Source: Streptomyces griseus (GTDB taxonomy: Bacteria > Actinomycetota > Actinomycetes > Streptomycetales > Streptomycetaceae). From it: a stretch of DNA of 64,000 nucleotides. The notes beneath the pieces are model-generated. The model did not search any database. It worked only from the letters and a program-made list of their open reading frames with translations, and was not told where the DNA came from. Each line of letters begins with the position of its first letter. Within the stretch, counting starts at the first letter, position 1. Below are positions 29,336 to 37,921 of this stretch, in pieces. The position numbers and the translations under genes are program-made. The stretch lies in the NCBI RefSeq assembly GCF_001715295.1, contig NZ_MDKB01000003.1, positions 160,557-224,556 of the forward strand, in the 5' to 3' direction.

Positions 29336-30411
29336 AGCGCCACGGGCACGGTCTGGTCCTCGGCAAGTTCTATCCGCCGCACGCCGGCCACCACCACCTC
29401 GTCCGTACCGCCCAGGAACGGTGCGAGCGGCTCACCGTCCTGGTCTGCGCCGCCTCCGTGGAGTCCGTCCCCCTGGCCGACCGGGTCGCCTGGATGCGCG
29501 AGGTGCACCCCGGCGTCCGGGTGGTGGGCGCCGTCGACGACATCCCCATGGACCTCACCGACCCCGCCGTCTGGGACGCGCACATGGCCGTGTTCACCGC
29601 GGCCGTCCCCGAACGCGTCGACGCCGTCTTCACCTCGGAGACGTACGGGGCCGAACTGGCCCGCCGCTTCGGCGCCCGGTCCGTCCTTGTCGACCCGGAG
29701 CGCACCGTCTTCCCCGTGTCCGGAACCGCCGTCCGGGCGGACCCGGCCGGCTGCTGGGACTTCCTCGCACCGCCCGTCCGGGCCGCGCTCACCCGCCGGG
29801 TCGTCGTCCTCGGTGCCGAGTCCACCGGCACCACGACCCTGGCGCGGGCCCTCACCGAGCACTTCCGCCGGCGCGGCGGCGTCTGGGCGCACACCCGGTA
29901 CGTCGCCGAGTACGGGCGGGAGTTCAGCGAGTCGAAACTCGCCGCTCTGCGTGCGGAGCGGCCCGGGGCCCGGTGGGAGGACGTCACCTTCACCACCGAC
30001 GACTTCCCCGTCATAGCCGAGACCCAGAACGCCCGGGAGGAGGCCGCCGCGCGGGACGGCTCCCCGGTGCTCTTCTGCGACACGGACTCCTTCGCCACCA
30101 CCGTGTGGCACGAGCGCTACATCGGCGGACGCAACCCGCTCGTCGAGAAGACCGCCGACCGGGTCACCCACCACCTGTGGCTGCTCACCGGCCACGAGGG
30201 TGTCGCCTTCGAGGACGACGGACTCCGCGACGGCGAGGAGCTGCGGCCCTGGATGACGGACCGCTTCCGCGCCGAACTCACCCGCACCGGGCGCACGTTC
30301 GTCGAGCTCACCGGCCCGCACCGCGACCGCCTGGCCGCTGCCGTCACCGCGGTCGACGAACTCCTCGCCACCTCCTGGGACTTCGCCGCGCCCCTCCCGG
30401 AGCGGCGATGA
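29332..30411 (+). CDS. nadR: NadR-like NMN adenylyltransferase/nicotinamide riboside kinase
   Basis: 359 residues with the two catalytic domains of NadR and no helix-turn-helix. The N-terminal nucleotidyltransferase domain has GKFYPPHAGHHHLV and ISGT-like SGTAVR. The C-terminal P-loop kinase domain begins near residue 155 with LGAESTGTTTLARAL. The lysine of the Walker A motif (GxxxxGKT) is a threonine here, so kinase activity may be altered. Other kinase features such as FCDTDSFATTVW are kept. Together with PnuC it would turn imported nicotinamide riboside into NAD. It starts and ends in 4-bp overlaps. Confidence 0.88.
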   Translation: MKRHGHGLVLGKFYPPHAGHHHLVRTAQERCERLTVLVCAASVESVPLADRVAWMREVHPGVRVVGAVDDIPMDLTDPAVWDAHMAVFTAAVPERVDAVFTSETYGAELARRFGARSVLVDPERTVFPVSGTAVRADPAGCWDFLAPPVRAALTRRVVVLGAESTGTTTLARALTEHFRRRGGVWAHTRYVAEYGREFSESKLAALRAERPGARWEDVTFTTDDFPVIAETQNAREEAAARDGSPVLFCDTDSFATTVWHERYIGGRNPLVEKTADRVTHHLWLLTGHEGVAFEDDGLRDGEELRPWMTDRFRAELTRTGRTFVELTGPHRDRLAAAVTAVDELLATSWDFAAPLPERR

Positions 30412-31139
30412 GCCCCGCCCCCGAGGGGTACGACCCGCGCGCCTTCACCCCCTTCGCCGTCACCGTCGACCTCGCCGTCTTCACGGTCCGTGAGGAACGG
30501 CTCCACGTCCTGCTCGTGGAGCGCGGCCAGGAGCCCTACCGGGGTCGGTGGGCGCTGCCCGGCGGGTTCGTGCTGCCCCGCGAGTCCGCGGAGGAGGCGG
30601 CCCGCCGCGAACTCGCCGAGGAGACCGGCCTCACGCAGGAGTCCGTGTGCGCCTTCCACCTCGAGCAACTGCGCACCTACACCGATCCGGACCGGGACCC
30701 CCGGATGCGGGTCGTCTCCGTCGCGTACGCCGCTCTGGTACCCGATCTCCCCGAACCACGGGGCGGCGGGGACGCGGCGCGCGCCCGGTGGTGGGAGACC
30801 GGCCGCACCGGCCCGCTCGCCTTCGACCACGACCGCATCCTCGCCGACGCCCACGACCGGATCGGCGCCCGGCTCGAGTACTCCTGCCTGGCGACCGCCT
30901 TCTGCCCCGCCGAGTTCACCCTGGGCGAGCTCCAGCAGGTCTACGAGACCGTCTGGGACGTCACCCTCGACCGGCCCAACTTCCGGCGCAAGGTCCTCAC
31001 CACGCCCGGTTTCGTCGAGGCCGTGGAGGGACCGCCGCGCCGCACCGGCGGACGCGGGAAGCCGGCCGCCCTCTACCGGGCGGGCGCCGCCACCGCCCTG
31101 CACCCACCACTCCTGCGCCCGGAAGGACGGACGACATGA
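30408..31139 (+). CDS. nrtR: NrtR-family Nudix-related transcriptional regulator
   Basis: 243 residues. The N-terminal Nudix domain (TPFAVTVDLAVFTVREERLH) and a C-terminal winged helix containing FTLGELQQVYETVW and LDRPNFRRKVL are the NrtR layout. In characterised NrtR proteins ADP-ribose or related metabolites bind the Nudix domain and release the repressor from NAD-biosynthesis promoters. The Nudix box is complete: G-x5-E-x7-R-E-x2-E-E-x-G (GGFVLPRESAEEAARREL then AEETGL), so hydrolase activity may remain. ATGA overlaps on both sides place it firmly in the operon it probably controls. Confidence 0.9.
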   Translation: MSPAPEGYDPRAFTPFAVTVDLAVFTVREERLHVLLVERGQEPYRGRWALPGGFVLPRESAEEAARRELAEETGLTQESVCAFHLEQLRTYTDPDRDPRMRVVSVAYAALVPDLPEPRGGGDAARARWWETGRTGPLAFDHDRILADAHDRIGARLEYSCLATAFCPAEFTLGELQQVYETVWDVTLDRPNFRRKVLTTPGFVEAVEGPPRRTGGRGKPAALYRAGAATALHPPLLRPEGRTT

Positions 31140-32158
31140 TCCCGACACGGATACTCACCAAACAGGCGGCCACCGGCGCGCTGACCGGGCTCGCGCTCGG
31201 CGACGCGCTGGGCTTCCCCACCGAGTTCAAGGACGTGCCGTCCATCCTCGCCACGTGCGGGCCCTGGCGGCAGATGCGGCTGCCGGCACCCGCGTTCGTC
31301 ACCGACGACACGCAGATGACGCTCGCCCTGGGACGCGGCATACGCTCCGCCATGGATCAGGGGCTCCTCACCGCGGACCGCCTCGTCCGGCCGCTGCGGA
31401 AGGAGTTCGTCGACTGGTACCACTCCCCGGACAACAACCGCGCCCCGGGCAACACCTGCTTGACGGCCTGCCGCATGCTCGACGGCGACCGGCCCTGGCA
31501 GGAGGCGAGCCGGACGGGCTCCAAGGGGTGCGGCGCCAATATGCGGGTCGCCCCGGTCGGGCTCGTACCCGGGCTCAGCGAGGAGCAGCGCTCCGGCGCG
31601 GCCCAGCTCCAGGCCGCGCTCACGCACGGCCACCCCACGGCCCTCGCCGCCTCCGACCTCATGGCCCGCGCGGTGCACCTGCTGGCGCAGGGAGCCGAAC
31701 CCATGGGCCTGGTCGGCCAGTTGCGCAGTTACGCCTACGAGAACAGCGGCCGCTACCCGGTGCGCTGGCTCGGCGACCTCTGGCGGTACGCGGGCGACGC
31801 CTCGCCGGAGGCGTACATCCGGCGAGGCTGGGACGAGTGCCTGGCCGCCCTCGCGCGGGTGCAGGACGCCCTGCGCGACCCGTCCCCGGAGACCGACCCG
31901 TGCGAGGCCACCGGGGACGGCTGGGTCGCCGAGGAGGCCCTCGCCACGGCCCTGCACTGCTTCCTGCTCTTCCCGGAGGAACCGGTCACCGCCCTGCGCA
32001 GGGCCGCCTGCACCCGGGGCGACTCCGACTCGCTGGCCTGCCTGACGGGAGCGCTGGCCGGGGCCCACCTGGGGGCCGGCGCCTGGCCCAAGGAGTGGGC
32101 GGAGCGCATCGAGTACCGCAGCGACCTGCTGTCGCTGGGCGCGCTCTGGGACGCCTGA
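31136..32158 (+). CDS. ADP-ribosylglycohydrolase (DraG/ARH family)
   Basis: 340 residues of the DraG/ARH fold, with the metal-binding motifs intact: GLALGDALGFPTEF at the N-terminus, FVTDDTQMTLALGRGI, GCGANMRVAPVGL, and the C-terminal RGDSDSLACLTGALAGAHLG. The family removes ADP-ribose from proteins or nucleic acids, or cleaves O-acetyl-ADP-ribose, with Mg2+ ions in the active site. It is translationally coupled to nrtR (ATGA). It would release ADP-ribose, the type of ligand NrtR senses, which makes a feedback link attractive though untested. The true substrate is not visible from sequence. Confidence 0.92.
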   Translation: MIPTRILTKQAATGALTGLALGDALGFPTEFKDVPSILATCGPWRQMRLPAPAFVTDDTQMTLALGRGIRSAMDQGLLTADRLVRPLRKEFVDWYHSPDNNRAPGNTCLTACRMLDGDRPWQEASRTGSKGCGANMRVAPVGLVPGLSEEQRSGAAQLQAALTHGHPTALAASDLMARAVHLLAQGAEPMGLVGQLRSYAYENSGRYPVRWLGDLWRYAGDASPEAYIRRGWDECLAALARVQDALRDPSPETDPCEATGDGWVAEEALATALHCFLLFPEEPVTALRRAACTRGDSDSLACLTGALAGAHLGAGAWPKEWAERIEYRSDLLSLGALWDA

Positions 32159-32362
32159 CCCACGCCACCGCGCCACGACGCCCCGGGTGGGCCCGACCGG
32201 GCGGCGCCGGGCCGTCAGGGCGCGGTCCCGCCCGGGCCGGTGACCTCGACGCCGAGCTGTTCGCCCACCTCACCGCGCTGACCGCCCGGCTCGCCGGGGC
32301 CGCCGGGGCGGCGTCACCCACGTGGCCGGGAACCCGCCACCGGTACGAGGAGTTGACCGTGC

Positions 32363-33049
32363 ATGGCTGTCATCCACAGAACCACGATGGAACCGACCAA
32401 GCTGCAGCTCCTCGCCCCCTGGCTGCCCACCCGGCCCTGGTACACCGGCCCCGCGGGCGGAGCGGAGCTGACCCCGGCCGGCGGCTTCCGGCTCGACGAT
32501 CCCGAGGGCGAGGTGGGTATCGAGCTCATGGTGGTCACGGACACCTCCGGGGAGAGGCCCGTCCCCTACCTCGTCCCCCTCACCTACCGCGGGGCACCGC
32601 TGGAGGGAGCCGACGAGGCGCTCGTCGGCACGTCCGAGCACGGGGTCCTCGGACGGCGCTGGGTGTACGACGGCGCCCACGACCCGGTGCTGGCCGCCCA
32701 GCTGCTCGCCCTGTTCGCGGGACGTACCGAGCCGCAGGCCCAGAGCCTGACCGACACCCCCGACCCGACCGTCGCCGTCCACCCCACGGGAGCCGCCCAC
32801 CCGGCCGTGGTCACGTCGCCGACGGTCCGCGACGGGAGGCACGGCACCGACATCGTGCTCGGGACGTCGTCGGAGGGCGGGCAGGCGGCGTCCGCGGTCA
32901 TCGCGGTGACACGCGTCCTGCGCGCGGAAGAGCCCGTCACCCGTACCGGTGGGGCGGAGGCCCGTGGCCAGGTGACCGCCGGGTGGCGCCTCCCGGACGG
33001 TGGCGAGGCCCGCGGTCCCTTCTTCACCCTGTTCGACGAGCGGCTCTGA
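32363..33049 (+). CDS. Maltokinase N-terminal cap-like protein
   Basis: A 228-residue protein resembling the N-terminal cap subdomain of bacterial maltokinases and 1,4-alpha-glucan-linked proteins: VIHRTTMEPTKLQLLAPWL, LDDPEGEVGIELMVVTD and PYLVPLTYRGAPL. The kinase domain is absent, so this is a stand-alone cap protein as I recall seeing elsewhere in Streptomyces; its role is unknown. GAGGAG at 32347 is 10 nt before the ATG at 32363. The ~200 bp between the ADP-ribosylglycohydrolase stop and this start hold no convincing gene, so it may have its own promoter. Confidence 0.78.
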   Translation: MAVIHRTTMEPTKLQLLAPWLPTRPWYTGPAGGAELTPAGGFRLDDPEGEVGIELMVVTDTSGERPVPYLVPLTYRGAPLEGADEALVGTSEHGVLGRRWVYDGAHDPVLAAQLLALFAGRTEPQAQSLTDTPDPTVAVHPTGAAHPAVVTSPTVRDGRHGTDIVLGTSSEGGQAASAVIAVTRVLRAEEPVTRTGGAEARGQVTAGWRLPDGGEARGPFFTLFDERL

Positions 33050-33369
33050 CGCCGTCGGTGCTGCCGCACCTCCGGCCGGACCACGGGCTGTCCCGGCCAT
33101 GGGGTTCCGGGCGGGCCGAAGGGCCCCGGCTCCGGTGCGCGGTCCGGGGCCGGTCGGCCTGCCGGCTCTGCCCGCTCCGAGGCCGACCGGGACGTCGTTC
33201 ACCACGCGGACCGCCCCGCTCCGCGTGGCCCGGCGGGGTGCCCCGGCCGGGTGGCGCGGAACCGGCGCGCCGGCCGGTGTCCTGTCTCACCCACAGAGCA
33301 CGCTGACGATCCGCCCCGCGGCCCCTCTAGGCTGAGGAGGTACGCAGAACGAGGGAACAGGGGTGCGAC
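33050..33369. other. Gene-free spacer upstream of aroH
   Basis: 320 bp of GC-rich sequence. No supportable gene on either strand. It should contain the promoter of the aroH-tyrA-cmk operon in its last ~60 bp, but no clear -10/-35 pair could be picked with confidence. Confidence 0.5.
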
Positions 33370-33732
33370 GTGGCGGTACGAGCGGTCCGTGGAGCCGTCC
33401 AGCTGGAGCGGGACGAGGCCGGGCACATGGACGAGCGGGTGGGGGCTCTGCTCACCGCGATCCTGGAGCGCAACGAACTCGTCGCCGACGACCTGATCAG
33501 CATCTGGTTCACCGCCACCCCCGACCTGCACTGCGACTTCCCGGCCGCTGCCGCACGGGGCCTCGGCATCGTCGACGTACCCCTGATCTGCGCCCAGGAG
33601 CTGGACATCACCGGCGCGATGCCCCGGGTGGTGCGCATCCTCGCCCACGTCGAGACGTATCTCTCCAGGGCCGAGATCAGCCACGTCTACCTCGGCGCCA
33701 CCGGTGCCCTCCGCAAGGACATCGCCCAGTGA
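33370..33732 (+). CDS. aroH: Chorismate mutase, AroH class
   Basis: A 120-residue protein of the Bacillus-type AroH class, which rearranges chorismate to prephenate for Phe and Tyr synthesis. Characteristic features are VRAVRGAVQLERDEAGHM at the N-terminus (with a catalytic-site Arg), DLISIWFTATPDLHCDFPA, and GAMPRVVRILAHVET with the active-site Arg. The GTG at 33370 matches the conserved N-terminus exactly. Its stop overlaps the tyrA start (GTGA), so both enzymes of the tyrosine branch are coupled. Confidence 0.95.
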   Translation: MAVRAVRGAVQLERDEAGHMDERVGALLTAILERNELVADDLISIWFTATPDLHCDFPAAAARGLGIVDVPLICAQELDITGAMPRVVRILAHVETYLSRAEISHVYLGATGALRKDIAQ

Positions 33733-34814
33733 GAACAGCCCTCGTCATCGGGACCGGCCTGGTCGGTACCTCCGCGGCCCTCGCCCTGGCCGCGCGCGGT
33801 ATCCAGGTCCACCTCGTCGACCGTGATCCTTCCTCGGCGCAGACGGCGGCCGCGCTCGGCGCCGGCACGGAACGGGCGCCCGAGGGACCCGTCGACCTCG
33901 CGATCGTCGCCGTACCGCCCGCCCACACCGCCTCCGTGCTCGCCGGGGCCATGCGCGAAGGGGCCGCCCGCGCCTACCTCGACGTCGCCAGTGTCAAGGG
34001 AGGCCCGCGCCGCGAGCTGGAGGCGCTGGGCCTCGACCTCACGCCCTACATCGGCACGCACCCCATGGCCGGCAAGGAGCGCTCCGGCCCCCTCGCGGCC
34101 ACCGAGGACCTCTTCGAGGGCCGCCCCTGGGTCCTCACCCCGACCCGGGAGACCGACACCGAGGTGCTCAACCTCGCCCTGGAACTGGTCGCGCTCTGCC
34201 GTGCCGTCCCCGTCGTCATGGACGCCGAGGCCCACGACCGGGCCGTCGCCCTGGTCTCCCACACTCCGCAGCTGATCTCCTCGATGGTCGCGGCCCGGCT
34301 GGAGGAGGCCGACGAGACCGCCGTACGCCTCTGCGGCCAGGGGGTGAGGGACGTCACCCGGATCGCCGCCTCCGACCCCCGGATGTGGGTGGAGATCCTC
34401 TCCGCCAACCCCGGTCCCGTCGCCGACGTGCTGGCCCGGGTCGCCACCGACCTGGAGGGGACGGTCAGGGCCCTGCGCGGCCTGCAGTCGGCCGACGCGA
34501 ACGAGCGGGGCGAGGGCACCAGGGGCATCGAGGACGTCCTGCGCCGCGGCAACGCCGGCCGGGTCCGGGTGCCCGGCAAGCACGGGGCGGCCCCGGCCGC
34601 CTACGAGATCGTGGCCGTCCTCATCAGCGACCGTCCCGGGGAGCTGGCCGGCATCTTCGCCGACGCCGGGCGGGCCGGGGTGAACATCGAGGACGTCCGC
34701 ATCGAGCACGCCACCGGCCAGCAGGCCGGCCTGGTGCAGCTGATGGTCGAGCCGAGTGCCGCCTCCACGCTGAGCACCGCGCTCACGGAGCGGGGCTGGT
34801 CCATCCGGCCGTGA
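33729..34814 (+). CDS. tyrA: Prephenate dehydrogenase
   Basis: A 361-residue TyrA. The N-terminal Rossmann loop is ALVIGTGLVGTSAALALA, the catalytic and substrate-binding region includes YIGTHPMAGKERSGP and LVSHTPQLISSMVAARL, and the C-terminal ~75 residues form an ACT regulatory domain (YEIVAVLISDRPGELAGIFA). It oxidatively decarboxylates prephenate to hydroxyphenylpyruvate, and the ACT domain suggests feedback control by tyrosine. It is coupled to aroH by a GTGA overlap and followed after 134 bp by cmk. Confidence 0.95.
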   Translation: MRTALVIGTGLVGTSAALALAARGIQVHLVDRDPSSAQTAAALGAGTERAPEGPVDLAIVAVPPAHTASVLAGAMREGAARAYLDVASVKGGPRRELEALGLDLTPYIGTHPMAGKERSGPLAATEDLFEGRPWVLTPTRETDTEVLNLALELVALCRAVPVVMDAEAHDRAVALVSHTPQLISSMVAARLEEADETAVRLCGQGVRDVTRIAASDPRMWVEILSANPGPVADVLARVATDLEGTVRALRGLQSADANERGEGTRGIEDVLRRGNAGRVRVPGKHGAAPAAYEIVAVLISDRPGELAGIFADAGRAGVNIEDVRIEHATGQQAGLVQLMVEPSAASTLSTALTERGWSIRP

Positions 34815-34948
34815 TCCGCGTACCCCTGTCCCGGCGGGTCCGGCCGGGACAGGGGGTACAAAGGCGCTTCGCGCACTCGGTAACCTTGGGGGAGGCCGTT
34901 CCCTGGCCCGCTCCGCCCACCCCGTGTACCAGGAAGGTGTCCACCACC

Positions 34949-35656
34949 GTGGAAGCCGTAAGCGCCGCAGCCCGCCCGACTGCCCCGGCCCCGGTGATCG
35001 TCGCCATCGACGGTCCCTCCGGCACCGGAAAGTCGAGCACCTCCAAGGCCGTCGCCGCCAAGCTCGGCCTGAGCTACCTGGACACCGGCGCCCAGTACCG
35101 CGCGATCACGTGGTGGATGCTGAACAACGGCATCGACGTGAGCGACGCCGCGGAGATCGCCACCGCCGCCGCCAAGCCGGTCATCGTCTCCGGAACGGAC
35201 CCGTCCGCCCCGACGATCACCGTCGACGGCGAGGACGCCTCGGGCCCGATCCGCACGTCGCAGGTCACCGCGGCCGTCAGCGCCGTCAGTGCCGTGCCCG
35301 AGGTGCGGACCCGGATCACCGAACTGCAGCGCACCATCGCGGCGGGTGCCGGGCGTGGCATCGTCGTGGAGGGCCGGGACATCGGTACGACCGTGCTTCC
35401 CGACGCCGACATCAAGATCTTCCTGACGGCCTCGCCCGAGGCGCGCGCCGCCCGGCGGAGCGGGGAGGTCAAGGGCTCCGACCTCGCCGCCACCAAGGAG
35501 GCGCTGATCAAGCGGGACGCCGCGGACTCGGGCCGCAAGACGTCCCCGCTGGCCAAGGCCGCCGACGCGGTCGAGGTGGACACCACCGAGCTGACCCTCA
35601 CCCAGGTCGTCGAGTGCGTCGTCACCCTCGTCGGGGAGACGCGGGCCGCGAAGTGA
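34949..35656 (+). CDS. cmk: Cytidylate kinase
   Basis: A 235-residue (d)CMP kinase. The P-loop is VIVAIDGPSGTGKSSTSKAV, followed by LSYLDTGAQYRAITWW, GIVVEGRDIGTTVLPDADIK and the LID arginines in ASPEARAARRSGE. It phosphorylates CMP and dCMP with ATP. I chose the GTG at 34949, 11 nt after AGGAAGG; the GTG at 34937 overlaps that ribosome site. The stop overlaps the acyltransferase start (GTGA), and der follows, the arrangement conserved in actinobacteria. Confidence 0.94.
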   Translation: MEAVSAAARPTAPAPVIVAIDGPSGTGKSSTSKAVAAKLGLSYLDTGAQYRAITWWMLNNGIDVSDAAEIATAAAKPVIVSGTDPSAPTITVDGEDASGPIRTSQVTAAVSAVSAVPEVRTRITELQRTIAAGAGRGIVVEGRDIGTTVLPDADIKIFLTASPEARAARRSGEVKGSDLAATKEALIKRDAADSGRKTSPLAKAADAVEVDTTELTLTQVVECVVTLVGETRAAK

Positions 35657-36321
35657 CCGATGCCACCGCCGCGCCGACGCCGCGCGGAGCGGCCGTCGGG
35701 CGGGGGATCGGTATCGGGCTCATGTACGGGCTGTTCAGGCCCCGTGTGCTCGGCGCCTGGCGGGTGCCCGCCGCCGGACCCGTCATACTCGCGGTGAACC
35801 ACGCGCACAACATCGACGGACCGATGCTGATGGGCACCGCACCTCGGCCCGTCCACTTCCTGATCAAGAAGGAGGCGTTCGTCGGTCCGCTCGACCCCTT
35901 CCTGCGCGGAATCGGGCAGCTCAAGGTGGACCGTACGACCGTCGACCGCGCGGCCGTCACCCGGGCGCTCGGGGTGCTGGAGGACGGCGGGGCCCTCGGG
36001 ATCTTCCCCGAGGGCACGAGGGGCGAGGGTGACTTCGCCTCGCTCCGCGCCGGGCTCGCGTACTTCGCGGTACGCGGTGGGGCGCCGATCGTCCCCGTGG
36101 CGGTCCTGGGAAGCACGGAGCGCCGCGGACGGTTGATACCGGCACTGCCTCCGTTGCGCAGCCGGGTCGACGTCGTCTTCGGCGACGCCTTCCAGGCCGG
36201 TGACGGCAGCGGCCGGCGCACCAGGAAGGCGCTGGACGAGGCGACCCTCCGGATCCAGGGCGCGCTGACCGCGCACCTGGAGAACGCCAGGCGTCTCACC
36301 GGGCGCCCGGCCACGACGTGA
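35653..36321 (+). CDS. PlsC-type 1-acylglycerol-3-phosphate acyltransferase
   Basis: A 222-residue acyltransferase. It has the catalytic H-x4-D motif in AVNHAHNIDGPMLMG, the phosphate-binding FPEGTRGEGDF, and a third block containing GAPIVPVAVLGSTE. It should acylate lysophosphatidic acid at the membrane during phospholipid synthesis. A short hydrophobic N-terminal stretch (GIGIGLMYGLF) may anchor it. The GTG at 35653 sits inside the cmk stop. The gene lies between cmk and der, a position conserved in actinobacteria. Confidence 0.91.
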   Translation: MTDATAAPTPRGAAVGRGIGIGLMYGLFRPRVLGAWRVPAAGPVILAVNHAHNIDGPMLMGTAPRPVHFLIKKEAFVGPLDPFLRGIGQLKVDRTTVDRAAVTRALGVLEDGGALGIFPEGTRGEGDFASLRAGLAYFAVRGGAPIVPVAVLGSTERRGRLIPALPPLRSRVDVVFGDAFQAGDGSGRRTRKALDEATLRIQGALTAHLENARRLTGRPATT

Positions 36322-36377
36322 GTAGTGGGCCACCAGTTCGTGGCCCATCGATGATGATGCAAAGAGGAACGGACTTC

Positions 36378-37847
36378 ATGAACGACCAGATTCACTCCGA
36401 GGGCTCGGACCACGAGCACGGAGCACTTGGCGATGCCGAGTACGCGGAGTTCATGGAGCTCGCCGCGCAGGAGGGGTTCGACCCCGAGGAGGTCGAGGGC
36501 GCGATCGGCGAGGCCGGTCACGGACCGCTCCCCGTCCTCGCCGTCGTCGGCCGGCCGAACGTCGGCAAGTCGACCCTGGTGAACCGGATCATCGGCCGCC
36601 GCGAGGCCGTCGTGCAGGACAAGCCGGGTGTCACCCGTGACCGCGTCAGCTACGAGGCCGAGTGGGCCGGGCGCCGCTTCAAGGTCGTCGACACCGGCGG
36701 CTGGGAGCAGGACGTACTGGGCCTCGACGCCTCCGTCGCCGCCCAGGCCGAGTACGCGATCGAGACGGCCGACGCCGTGGTCTTCGTGGTCGACGCGACC
36801 GTGGGCGCCACCGACACCGACGAGGCGGTCGTCAAGCTGCTGCGCCGGGCCGGCAAGCCCGTCGTCCTGTGCGCCAACAAGGTCGACGGACAGAGCGGCG
36901 AGGCCGATGCCACCGCGCTCTGGTCGCTGGGCCTCGGAGAGCCGCACCCGGTCTCCTCGCTGCACGGCCGCGGCACCGGCGACATGCTCGACGCCGTCCT
37001 GGAGGCGCTGCCCGAGGCACCGGCCCAGACCTTCGGTTCCGCTCTCGGCGGCCCGCGCCGCATCGCGCTCATCGGCCGTCCCAACGTCGGCAAGTCCTCC
37101 CTGCTGAACAAGGTCGCCGGCGAGGACCGTGTCGTCGTCAACGCCCTGGCGGGTACCACCCGGGACCCGGTCGACGAGCTGATCGAGCTCGGCGGCATCA
37201 CCTGGAAGTTCATCGACACGGCCGGTATCCGCCGCCGCGTCCACCTCCAGGAGGGCGCGGACTACTACGCCTCGCTGCGTACCGCCGCCGCCGTCGAGAA
37301 GGCGGAGGTCGCCGTCATCCTGATCGACGCGAGCGAGTCCATCAGCGTGCAGGACCAGCGCATCATCACCATGGCGGTGGAGGCGGGACGGGCGATCGTC
37401 GTGGCCTTCAACAAGTGGGACACCCTCGACGAGGAGCGCCGCTACTACCTCGAGCGCGAGATCGAGACGGAGCTCGCTCAGATCGCCTGGGCCCCGCGCG
37501 TCAACGTCTCGGCCGTCACCGGCCGGCACATGGAGAAGCTGGTCCCGGCGATCGAGACCGCCATCGAGGGCTGGGAAACCCGCGTTCCCACCGGCCGGCT
37601 GAACGCCTTCCTCGGCGAGATCGTCGCCTCCCACCCGCACCCCGTGCGCGGCGGGAAACAGCCCCGCATCCTCTTCGGCACCCAGGCGGGCACCAAGCCG
37701 CCGCGGTTCGTCCTCTTCGCCTCCGGCTTCCTGGAGCACGGCTACCGGCGCTTCGTCGAGCGCCGGCTGCGGGAGGAGTTCGGCTTCGAGGGCACCCCGC
37801 TCCACATCTCCGTGCGGGTCCGCGAGAAGCGCGGCCGTAAGAAGTAA
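36378..37847 (+). CDS. der: Ribosome-assembly GTPase Der (EngA)
   Basis: 489 residues with two tandem GTPase domains: the first G1 loop in VVGRPNVGKSTLVNRI with G3 DTGG, the second in LIGRPNVGKSSLLNKV with G3 DTAG, G4 NKVD and NKWD. A C-terminal KH-like domain follows (LNAFLGEIVASHPHPV and a basic KRGRKK end). It acts in 50S subunit maturation. The first ~50 residues are an acidic His/Glu-rich extension. The ATG at 36378 has AGAGGAA about 9 nt upstream. It ends at a very large hairpin. Confidence 0.95.
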   Translation: MNDQIHSEGSDHEHGALGDAEYAEFMELAAQEGFDPEEVEGAIGEAGHGPLPVLAVVGRPNVGKSTLVNRIIGRREAVVQDKPGVTRDRVSYEAEWAGRRFKVVDTGGWEQDVLGLDASVAAQAEYAIETADAVVFVVDATVGATDTDEAVVKLLRRAGKPVVLCANKVDGQSGEADATALWSLGLGEPHPVSSLHGRGTGDMLDAVLEALPEAPAQTFGSALGGPRRIALIGRPNVGKSSLLNKVAGEDRVVVNALAGTTRDPVDELIELGGITWKFIDTAGIRRRVHLQEGADYYASLRTAAAVEKAEVAVILIDASESISVQDQRIITMAVEAGRAIVVAFNKWDTLDEERRYYLEREIETELAQIAWAPRVNVSAVTGRHMEKLVPAIETAIEGWETRVPTGRLNAFLGEIVASHPHPVRGGKQPRILFGTQAGTKPPRFVLFASGFLEHGYRRFVERRLREEFGFEGTPLHISVRVREKRGRKK

Positions 37848-37854
37848 CGGTCAT

Positions 37855-37920
37855 CGGGCGTACGACGGAGCCCCGGACCGCTCGCACAGGCGAGCGGTCC
37901 GGGGCTCCGTCGTACGCCCG
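37855..37920. terminator. 31-bp perfect hairpin between convergent genes
   Basis: Arms 37855-37885 and 37890-37920 pair without a mismatch around a 4-nt ACAG loop. It lies between the der stop (37847) and the convergent stop at 37922, so it serves both transcripts. Confidence 0.85.
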
Positions 37921-37921
37921 G

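Noticed and set aside
32159..32362. Possible short protein (helical GDLDAELFAHLTALTARLAG) before the maltokinase-cap gene
   Set aside because: No ribosome site or clear start, different frame from the downstream gene, and no recognised homologue; at most a remnant.
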